Shown here in pieces: positions 22,781 to 34,700 of a DNA stretch of 64,000 nucleotides. This stretch comes from Liolophura sinensis (taxonomy: Eukaryota > Mollusca > Polyplacophora > Chitonida > Chitonidae). The stretch lies in NCBI RefSeq assembly GCF_032854445.1, contig NC_088307.1, positions 21,092,017-21,156,016 on the forward strand. Reading direction: 5' to 3'. A model generated the notes under the pieces. It saw nothing but the letters and a program-made list of their open reading frames with translations. It was not told the origin of the DNA and made no database searches. The position numbers were made by a program, and so were the translations under genes. Position 1 is the stretch's first letter. The number at the start of each line of letters is the position of its first letter.

Positions 22781-25700
22781 GTAAGCCAGGTGCGTTTTTG
22801 TTTTTGAAGATTAAAAGCAAACGTTTTTATGTGTACATGCATTCTGAACAATATTGTTAAATAAACTAAATACTTTTTAGCTCACCTGTAGTAAGGAGAG
22901 GTGGTGTGTGATGGGGATCAGGTGCTGGCAGTGTCGTTCTCCAGTTTGGTTAAAGATTTTGGGCAATCATAGGGTTGTAGTGGCCTGACCCATAGCATAG
23001 CCAATCGTCGCAAGTGATTTGCATATTAAAGAACCAGGAATTTTTTTTTACCTCATAACTCAACAATACACACTTTTTTACCTCATAGCTCAACAATACA
23101 TCACCTATTCACAGGGTTGTAGTTTTGTCACCCTTAGTACAGAAATTCTCAAATGCAGTGTGCGATTTGCATATCAAAGAATTTAGCGCTAAATGTGCGC
23201 ATGAACACCCAACAAGGGACCATCCATAACCACGATAACATACGAAGTCTCTGCTCTGCAATCCTTAAACATACGGTAAACGGTCCTTGTTGTGATATTG
23301 GAATAACTTTAGCCTTTCTTGTGGATTTAATGGCAAGGTCTTAGCACTATCTAATTGGAGAATAATACCTGTGTATGACAGTGTCAATCATTATACTTTG
23401 TCAGTTAGTGTCAATAATTATGCAGTTTTACGAACTGCTCGATCAGGCCAGCTACAGGTAGTCTCTGAATGCCTTGTTTTCTAAGTAAGTACATGTAGAT
23501 GTAAATTGTATTTATTTTTTATCTCATATGTCCAGTACATGTATAGTTTAGTTGTAGAATAGTAATTAAAAATTAACCAGAGTTTTTTGGGATACGGTAA
23601 TTGGGATGTGAACAAAAAAAAAAACAAAAAAAAACTCCTGTGCAAGCAATTTAAATATTCAAAGGCTTTTAATAAAAGTAGTTGTTCAGATGGTGATGTG
23701 GACGCAATGTATTTTTATTTGTATATAGACAGCACGCCCCCGCTTCCCCCCAAGATAAAAGAATTCCCCTGTTATGCATCATTGTATTAAAAATATTATT
23801 GTTTTGTAAACACAGTTGTATTGTTTGTATGTATATTCATGCTAGGGTCTATCAGGCTTATTAAAGTGTACCCAAAATGACCTATTATGTCATCCATGGC
23901 TAAAGTGCTCATCTTTCCAGATCCTGGTAGTTCTGTTCATTTTAGAAAGGTGATTTGAGAGGTGTTTGGAAGGTAGGATGATATCTTACTGGGAAAATGA
24001 ATTAAGCAATGGTGGCGTGCATTATGGTGAGTGGAAACGGGGCTGAGCCTGGGGGAAACCCACGGCCATCCTCAGGTTGGCAGACCTTCCCATGTATGGC
24101 CACTGAGGAAGCCAGAATGAGCTGGACTTGAACTCACATCTACTACATGTGCATTTGTGTATAATAATGAATTATGTTAATGTTAATGTATGTTTAGGTT
24201 TATAAAATGTTTATATTTCTCCCGCTCTCACTGCTTGTGGGGTCAAGGTGACAATAAGCTTGCAACCGCTGTTAGCTCTGTCTAATGTTAGTTGATGACC
24301 GCAAGTTAATGTGGATATATATGATATACGTAACTTCAGGAAAATATTCTGGTGTGACATTAAGCAACAATCAGATAAATATATGTATATAAGTGAAATA
24401 TATGAAAAGCTATTATCACTCATTCAGATACACCCAGCAGTCTGTTTGTCTCGTCGTGTAAAACTGACTGACCGCCATCATAGAAGTGAAAAATTCTCCT
24501 TCATTATGTAATAGACTTACATAATGAAGGAGAAGTGTGATTATTACGCAACAATTATGTTAATAAATATAGATGCAATTTTACGTTGTTAAAAAGCCTT
24601 TTTCATTCATTCAGATCAGCCCCAATAGCACAGTTGGTAGAGCGTCCGCTTCGGGAGCAATAGAATTCAGTCAATCCTAGGTTGAGTCACAACTAAGAGC
24701 TTAAAAGAGGAAGTTGTAACTTCCTCGCCTTTCATTCAGCATGAAGGGGATAGTGCAACAACTGGTTGACCCATATCAGTATAATGGCTCAGATGGGGCG
24801 GCTTGCTTGCCTTCGGTAAGGTGTCAGTGAAGCAGCACTAGATAAAAGAGCAGTGGAATCCCGTCTCGCAACAAGGAGGCACATTACATGCACTCTAAGG
24901 ATTCCTTTATCGTCATATGACTAAAAAATTGTTAAGTACGACGTTAAACCCCAAGCACTCACTCATTCATTTAGATACATGTACATCGGGCACTTTGGTT
25001 TCCTCCGCCCATAAAACTGACGACCATTGTATAGGTGAAAACTTCTCCATTGTGCGTGGCTGTGTAAGCAACAGTCAAATAAATTAATTTGTGAGTGAGT
25101 GAGTGCTTGAGGTTTAACATTGTACTTAACAATTCTTCAGTCATGTGAAGATGAAAGAGTCCTTAGAATGCATGTAATGTGACTCCTTTTTGCAGGACAG
25201 ATTTCCACCAGTCTGGCTAGTGTTGCTTCACTGAGACGACTTACCGAAGACAAGTAAGCCACCCTGCCCGAGCCATTATAATGGTACTGCTCAACCAGTC
25301 GTTGCAATATCCATTTCATGCTGAACGCCAAGCGAGGTCTTTTTTATTTTTTTGTTTGATTGGTGTTTTACGCCAATATGTGAATATTTCACTTATACGC
25401 CGGCGTACAGAATTATGGTGGGAGGAAACCGGGCAGAGCCCTGGGGTAACCCACGACCATCTGTAGATTGCTGGCAAACCTTCCCACGTACAGCTGGAAA
25501 GGAAGCAAGGATGAGCTGGACTTGAACTCACAGCATTGGTGAGAGACTCCTGGGTCATTACGCTGCGCTAATGCGCTAACCAACTGAGCCACGGAGGCCC
25601 TGAAACAATTACAAAAAAAATTTTTAGAAAAGCAAAAACTTGTCTCTCTCTCCTCAGAAAGTACTGTAGGCCCCTTCATATTGTATTCTAACAGGTTCTT

Positions 25701-28700
25701 AAAGTTTGTTGTTTGAAAAACATAGCACACATTCACTAATAGCAAAGGTATCTAATGATACTTGTAGTCACATTTACACCCTTTAGTCACCTTTAGTCAC
25801 AATTACACCCTTTAGTCACATTTACACTCTTTTGTCACATTTGCACCCTGGAGTCATAGTCATGTTTACACCCTGGTGTCGCATTTACACCCTGGAGACA
25901 CATTTACACCCTGGAGTCACATTCACACCCTGGAGTCACATTTACCCCTGGGGATACATTACACCATGGAGTCACATTCACACCCTGGAGTCACACCCTG
26001 TGTATCCTCATCGTCCTCATCATAATATCACCATATTATCACCATGGTCAAATGATTTCTGATTTCATTGGCTTCATGTTAATACTTGACCCTGAGGTTC
26101 TCCTGCCTTTGTACACCTGAAACGTGCACATTTTGTATTGATTTTACGTATGCATCACCTGCGGTATTGTCATGACTAGCAATTGTCCCCACCACAATCA
26201 AGGCTTAACTGTGAAGCCCCAGCAAATATTGAACCTCAGCCTGTCTGCCAGGTCATCTCCTTTGTGACGGCACGGTAGTCTTTGGTTTTCTCTCCCTTGC
26301 CTGTGTCATTAGTTCTTTGAAAAAAAAAAAGGAAAGCGGAAGGAAAGTATCTTTGTATGAATGTTCCATACAATTGTTGCGCAGTTGGTTTCATGCATAA
26401 ACAAGTCCGCAAATGACAGGGCTTTGTGGCATGACGTCAGTGCTTGACATCTCTGAGCGTAATTTCTGGTTGTCCAGGAAATTTAATGGGACGTTAGTAT
26501 CTTGTTATGTGTTTGTACCTGAAAGCAGTTACATTAATTGTCGGAATTACGTTCTTCTGTGGTGCCAGCCAGTGTTGCAAATATAAAATATATATAAAAT
26601 ATGGCAATTTTGGCAGTATGAAATACCCTTAGAAATGATCTAACATTTCCACCCAAAAAAGTGCATCTTAGAAGTGAAATAAATATCAAAATATTACTTT
26701 TGTTGCTGAAACTTGTATTTTCCAAACAAACCTCAAACACCTGACACAAGATCAATAGAGTTCTGAGAATCCGGGGAAATGAGCTACTTAGTCATGGGCT
26801 CATTTTTAGGTGATGTACGTTTTTTTTAACATGTACAGTAAGTAGCCTTTTAAGACCATGCTATGAAAAGAAAGGGATTATCTTGTTTTCCAAGTCGTAT
26901 TAAGGCCACACTAATTTTAATGGGCCTACTCTAAATTACCTCCCTTGTTTGTTACATGACAGTGACTATGATATAACGAGAGATTATTGTTTTTGAGACC
27001 TGAAAATATGAGTAAGAGAAGTATCAGCCCTTGAGAGTGGCAGAAATGTTGAAGAGATCTTAAATGAAGTGCCTGCTTTTCAGTATAGGTAGCATATTTA
27101 TAATTGACATGTGAGTTTGCCACTTCTTGTAGTTTCCCGCCTCAAAAGTTAATCTTGTGTTATGCCATGGCTGCTGTAAACATAAAATTATTTGCCATTA
27201 ATTTACTTGTACATGTAAATGCATGTCATATCAACCATATGTGTGAAAGATGATTGGTCAATCAATGAATGAATGATTATGGCTTAACCGTGAGTATTTA
27301 AGAGACTATTCCAAAGATTTTGCCCTCCCCCCCCCCCCCCCCCAAAAAAATTAATCCACACAAAACCAATCGAATTTTTGAAAAAAAGCTCCAATAATAA
27401 CCTGTAAAAAAGTATCAGGTGTTACCACTCAAAATGGGTAATAGGTCAAGTTTCAAAAGTTTATTAAGCTACATTGTAACTTCATTCCAACTTTAGAATA
27501 ATTTCAATACTGTAACACTTGGTGAATGCAGAAAATTTGATTAGAAGCACGAATATGGATTTTTGGCCAGAATTTTTTTGTTTATTTAAGATTGGAAGAG
27601 TAAAGTGTTCATTCTGTAGTTTTATTTGTTTTTTTTATTCCAGATTGGGAAGAGTGACACTTTCATTCAGTACTGTGCCTTGGTTGGGATTGCCATTACG
27701 TTTGTTATCATTTTGATGTCAGTTATGTGGTACGACCCCTGTGGTGGAGGACAGATAACCAAACACTTGGTAAGTCTACGTGATGTCAGTTATGTGGTAC
27801 GACCCCTGTGGTGGAGGACAGATAACCGAACACTTGATAAGTCTAGGTGATGTCAGTTATGTGGTAGGACCCCTGTGGTGTAGGACAGATAACCAAACAC
27901 TTGATAAGTCTAGGTGATGTCAGTTATGTGGTATGACCCCTGTGGTGGAGGACAGATAACCAAACACTTGGTAAGTCTAGGTGATGTCAGTTATGTGGTA
28001 GGGCCCCTGTGGTGTAGGACAGATAACCTAACACTTGGTAAGTCTAGGTGATGTCAGTTTTGTGGTACGACCCCTGTGGTGTAGGACAGATAACCAAACA
28101 TTTGGTAAGTCTAGGTGATGTCAGTTATGTGGTATGACCCCTGCTGTGGTGGGATAACCAAACACTTGATAAGTCTAGGTGATGTCAGTTATGTGGTAGG
28201 ACCCCTGTGGTGGAGGACAGATAACCAAACACTTGATAAGTCTAGGTGATGTCAGTTATGTGGTACGACCCCTGTGGTGGAGGACAGATAACCAAACACT
28301 TGGTAAGTCTAGGTGATGTCAGTTATGTGGTACGACCCCTGTGGTGGAGGACAGATAACCAAACACTTGATAAGTCTAGGTGATGTCAGTTATGTGGTAC
28401 GACCCCTGTGGTGTAGGACAGATAACCAAACATTTGGTAAGTCTAGGTGATGTCAGTTATGTAGTACGACCCCTGCTGTGGTGCGATAACCAAACATTTG
28501 GTAAGTCTAGGTGATGTCAGTTATGTGGTAGGACCCCTGTGGTGGAGGACAGATAACCAAACACTTGATAAGTCTAGGTGATGTCAGTTATGTGGTACGA
28601 CCCCTGTGGTGGAGGACAGATAACCAAACACTTGATAAGTTTAGGTGATGTCAGTTATGTGGTACGACCCCTGTGGTGTAGGACAGATAACCAAACGTTT

Positions 28701-31700
28701 GGTAAGTCTAGGTGATGTCAGTTATGTAGTACAACCCCTGCTGTGGTGTTATAAACAAACACTTGGTAAGTCTTCATGATGTCAGTTATGTGGTAAAGTC
28801 CCTGTGGTGGAGGACAGATAACCAAACACTTGGTATGTCTAGGTGATGTCAGTTATGTGGTATGACCCCTGCTGTGGAGAGATAACCAAACATGTGGTAA
28901 GTCTTCATGATGACAGTTATGTGGTACGACCCCTGTGGTGTAGGACAGATAACCAAACACTTGGTAAGTCTACGTGATGTGCCAGATGTAGCAGAAGAGA
29001 TGTTTTATGTGGATAGGGAATTCTTTTTAAAGGGTTGGTCAGATCTTAACAAAGAAAAAATGTGGTCAATTCTTTCAAATGAATAATGTTTTTGTGCTAT
29101 TTACATTATTGAAGGAAATCATAGAATTAAGTTAAAATACCATGCTTTGTAGAAAAAAAGTTTAGAGGAAACATAAATTTCTCCTAAAATGTATGTCTTT
29201 ATGTTAGATAGAAAACATAACCAAAGTAAGGTGAAGCGCTCAAGGTAATTTGTCTCTTTGGATTTTCAGAAGGCATAATATTTTAGGACCTACCTCTACT
29301 GCAAGTAGCAGGCTGAGGACAGCTGTCCCTTTGGCCTCTTACTTTGAATATTCTTACTGTTTAAATCAATAGTAATTGTTGCAAAAGTACTTTCAATTCA
29401 GCTGCCTACTTTGAAACTCTGACCTTCTCCAATTCTAAACGAAAACCCTGAGCACGCGCATGTACATAAACTTTGTCATCATCACAATATGTGTGCAATG
29501 TTAAGTGTTGACAGAGATCACGTTTATCTGATGCACTTTGCGATGCCGATCAATTCTTGCCATTATATACCTACATTTATATACATTGAATGCATTAGTC
29601 ATACTAGATATATGGCCTACTGGTTTATAGCCTGGCTAGTGTGGCACAAGGACATAGGAGCCTAGCTATCTCCCGCCAGTGCAGTCACAGGGTGCTCAAG
29701 CAGGCTTTCTCTCTGGTCATACATGTACTTGGCAAGGTCTTTTAGCAACCTAGGGAAGGTCGTGGGTTCCCGCTGGACTTTGTCCGGTTTCTTCCCACCA
29801 TAATACTGGCCGCTATCATGCCTAAACAGTGAAACACTATGGGGTACATTGTGAAAGACCAATCATATAATTAAGTCAAATAAATTGAAAAATTGAAGAA
29901 ATGTACAGTGCATGTAACACGAGACATGCTGGAAATGCTGTGAAATATACTAAACATATATATATAAACATGAACATACATACCACATGTATTACTGTTG
30001 AAATTGTGTTTTTATCTCTTTTACTAAAAGAACACCTATTTTCTGTAAGTTTCAGCTGATACTGCATGCCTGAGTTTAAGTTTTTAAATTAAAAGCGAAT
30101 TTATTTGTATGACCGTTTTATCGCCACGTTCAAGAATTTTTCATTGTATACGATTATCGTCAGTTTCACCAATGGAGGAAACAGAAATGCCCGTCGTGCT
30201 ATTTCAGTTGTATTTATTTATTTGATTGGTGTTTTACGCCGTACTCAAGAATATTTCACTTATACAACAGTGGCCAGCATTATGGTGGGAGGAACTCAGG
30301 CAGGTTGCTGCAAGACTTTCCACTTATAGCCAGAGAGGAAGCCAGCATGAGCTGGGCTTGAACTCACAGCAATCGCATAGCAATTTTATTATTTACATTA
30401 TAGATACATGTACTGGAATATATATGTGCATGAATAGGAAATGTTTTCAGATATATTTTTGTTTCTGGCTGTGAATACAGTGTTACCATTGTCAATTCAT
30501 TCACCGTATAAACACTCAGCTGCATTTCATGTTAAGGCAAGTAAAGATGAGCCATTTGTTAGCGGAGCCTGAAAGTAAATTATTCAACTGTCTCATTGTC
30601 GTGAAATTTTCCCATTTGTGTAAACATTCCTTTTTCAAATCTCAGTCATACTTTTGTTTTGTTTTTGTTGTGTTTTGCCCTCTTGTTTTTGCATGTTTAC
30701 TTTTTTCTCCTTCTTTGTGATTTGTTTAGATGTAGACTTGTTAGTTTACTAGCTCAGCTCAAAAAACATGTGTCACATATTTAGATGAGTAGATAAATGC
30801 AACACGGAGTCATTAGCTGCTACCGGATAAACCACTTAGCCGCATTTCAGCTGTCAAGTGATTGTTTTTCTCATGAGCAGTGAAGGAACCTTGATGTTAA
30901 TGAATTAGCTGAACATTATCCATGGGTTGTGCAGTGTAACAGTAATGTTAGGAACATACCCTAAAGCTGTATTAAATTTGACCAGTAATGTTTAGCTTGA
31001 GATCGAATTTTGAAATATAACCCATAATATTTTGAAGAATAAAATGTATTGTTTAGGTGCGTACCTCAAATTCCATAACCTTTTCGCATATGAAAGAGCA
31101 ACTTTCAGTGTAAATTTATATATGTTTTTGATTTGATTTTGGAGACAAAACTACATTGGTTGAATTGCCCAATTTCAGGGTCTCACAAAACATATACCCG
31201 TTTTTTTTTTTTGTTTTTTTTTTATCAGTTTGCACAGATTAATGCCTTTAGAATATGCTTGAGTAAAAACACCTTGCAAACATACGAAAAGGTTAAAAAA
31301 TTACACTCTCACCAATGCGGTCGCTGTGAGTTCAAGTCCAGCTCATGCTGGCTTTCTCTCCGGCCATATGTGGGAAGGTCTGCCAGCTACCTGCGGATGG
31401 TCGTGGATTTCCCCCGGGTTTTGCCCGGTTTCCACCCACCATAATGCTGGCCGCCGTCGTATAAGTGAAATATTCTTGAGTACGGCATAAAACACCAATC
31501 AAAAAAAAAATAAAAAATTACAGTATATGAACTTCATAAAAATTCTAAAATAACCCATCCAGTTTAGAAAACATTCATCTACCATGCTAAAACATGCACT
31601 ATGTCTGTCGTTGAATTTGTTGAGGTTTCAGGATATTCCCTAAGCTTTTTCACACATGCTAAGCTAATTTCAGTGTGATATATGCACCTTTGTCACATTA

Positions 31701-34700
31701 TTTTGTGGCCAAGACTAAACTGGTTGGGTTGGCCTTTTTCAGATCTTCACTAAAAGTATAATTTTATCACTCAACACCTAATAATGGCGTCAGAATATGC
31801 TTAAATAAGCATCTGAAAAGGTTGAAGAATTACAGTAATCTTGTCCCTTTTGGTACTTGAAATGCTATAATATAAATGAAGAGACATTAGATTTCTCAGG
31901 AACCGGTGTCACATATTAAAAACATGTATATACTTGACTGTAAGATAATTGTCATACTGGCGAAATACTGATTGGTCTGTTTCACATTGCAAAGTTACAG
32001 GAAAGATCCAGATAGAAAGATTGAAAAGTGTACACTGGAGTATGTGGAGCACAAGCAATGAGAATTAAAATGTTCGTTGTAAACCAGATGGAGGTGTTTA
32101 AAATTGTCCAGTGAAGGTTGATATTGTGATGTCATGCCGTAATTAAATAGTAATTGTTGCTTTACTCGGTGGCAGATTACAAAGGGCGATCAAAGTGTTC
32201 CAAGCACTCAAGGTAAAACAAAATAAGGTAAAAAGAATTTTCAGCATTTAGGACTCAAAGAGAAATTGGATTGTTTGTGACCGATGGCTGCGCAACATAC
32301 AGTATGGGCCATGTGAAAGAAGACACGTGTACTGTAGGTCTAGCGGAGTCACGAGATCAGCATGCCAGGACGCAAAAAATGTAACTGGGAAACAGCATTG
32401 GTTTTATCTGTAGTTGGATCAAAATATACTTTATTTTTTTTTTACCCGTCGTGCTTTTATGCGTATGTGTCACAGATTAACAACATAGACGTTATCGGTG
32501 GATTTTTACACGGTGATGTGTTTTGTTGTTGTTGCAGTGCGAGCAGTATGAAGAAGGACTTGTGGCAGGCAGTCTGTGTTACAAGATCTGTCGTGAGCAG
32601 TCCGTCTACTTACAGTCATGCGTGTCGGAACATCAAGAGCTTAAGGTCAGTCTTTCGAACCCATGTTCAGTGAGTGGTATATGTGTCTGTCCGTCCATCA
32701 TGCTGTCTGTCCATCCACCATGCCTTCTGTCCGTCTACCATGCGTACCATGCCTTCTGTCCATCCACCATGCTGTCTGTCCGTCCACCATGCCAACTGTC
32801 TGTCCATAAACCTTTTGGTGCATTACAACACTAGCTAAAGAATTGCTTTCCTTAGAGCTTTAAAATTTTTTTTTCTTAATTCTTCACTTTCTGCTTATGC
32901 AACGGGAGCAGAAGACTAAAATAAATGAAAACAAGTCGCATAGTTTTATATAACAACAGGTACCAGTAGTTATTTCAAATTTGCTAATCGTATACATGTT
33001 ACAAAATTAGTTTTTGTGTCAACTCTGTATTTTAAGAAATACTTTGCTTTTTGAAATGGAATGCTCCAGTGTATTGCAGTTATCAACACCAACCCTTAGG
33101 GTTGGTAATTTAGGGATTAAATGCTAAATGCTCAGATTTTGCACCCAAAAAGTTTTAACCCACGACCATCCGCAGGTTGCTGACAAACTTTCCCATGTAC
33201 GGCTGGCGAGGAAGCCAGCATGAGCTGGACTTGAACTCACAGCGACCGCATTGGTGAGAGACTCCTGGGTCATTACGCTGCACTAGCGCGCTAACCAACT
33301 GAGCCACAGAGGCCCCTTTTCCTAATTTAGCCTTGAAGCCTAAAGGCACTGTCTGTAGAGACTCTGCTGCAGCTGGTGTACACGTATACCTTGAGGTTAT
33401 TTTTAGGTAGTCTTGTGGCAGTATACTGTGGATGATACACATATGGTGGTATACAGTTACTGTGGATGATACACATGTGGTGGTATACAGTTACTGTGGA
33501 TGATACACATGTGGCAATATACTGTGGATGATACACATGTGGCAATATACTGTGGATGATACACATGTGGTGGTATACAGGTACTGTGGATGATACACAT
33601 GTGGTGGTATACAGTTACTGTGGATGATACACATGTGGCAATATACTGTGGATGATACACATGTGGCAATATACTGTGGATGATACACATGTGGCAGTAT
33701 ACTGTGGATGATACACATATGGTGGTATACAGGTACTGTGGATGATACACATGTGGTGGTATACAGTTACTGTGGATGATACACATGTGGCAATATACTG
33801 TGGATGATACACATGTGGCAATATACTGTGGATGATACACATGTGGCAATATACTGTGGATGATACACATGTGGCAATAATACTGTGGATGATACACATG
33901 TGGTGGTATACAGTTACTGTGGATGATACACATGTGGCAATATACTGTGGATGATGTACATGTGGCAATATACTGTGGATGATACACATGTGGCAATAAT
34001 ACTGTGGATGATACACATGTGGTGGTATACAGTTACTGTGGATGATACACATGTGGCAATATACTGTGGATGATACACATGTGGCAATATACTGTGGATG
34101 ATGCACATGTGGCAATATACTGTGGATGATACACATGTGGCAATATACTGTGGATGATACACATGTGGCAATAATACTGTGGATGATACACATGTGGCAA
34201 TAATACTGTGGATGATACACATGTGGCAATAATACTGTGTATGATACACATGTGGCCATTTGTGCTAACGTTTGTTGCAGACTATGTTTTCTTCCATCAG
34301 TATGGTGTGCATTTCTGTATGTTAGGTGGGAAAGTTTGTCTGCAAGCTGTCAAAGATCAGTGGTTTAATACGCAGGCCACTCCGCTTTCATACACGCATA
34401 AAACTGACTGTCATTCTGTACCTTAATTCCTCAACCTTTTCGCATATGAAAGAGCAACTTTCAGTGCAATCTGTTCACATTTTATAATTTGATTTTTCGC
34501 GACAAAACAACATTGGTTAAATTGGCCAATTTGTGGGCTTCGCAAAGTGTGTAATTTTGTAAGTCTGCACAGAATACTGCCTTAAGAATATCTCTGAACA
34601 AACATCTTGCAAACATGCGAAGAGGCTGAAGAACTACAGTAAGTGAAATATTCTTGAGTTTGGCAATTTAAGCGACAGTGAAATAACTAAAAGTTGTTGC

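Noticed and set aside
22309-22851. 180-codon minus-strand open frame
   Set aside because: No domain, composition like translated AT-rich DNA, and it overlaps the plus-strand DIPK1 start exon.
33457-34259. Long minus-strand open frames (up to 214 codons) with histidine/cysteine-rich repeats
   Set aside because: They are open only because the 28/34-bp minisatellite has no stop codons on that strand; several overlapping frames show the same thing.
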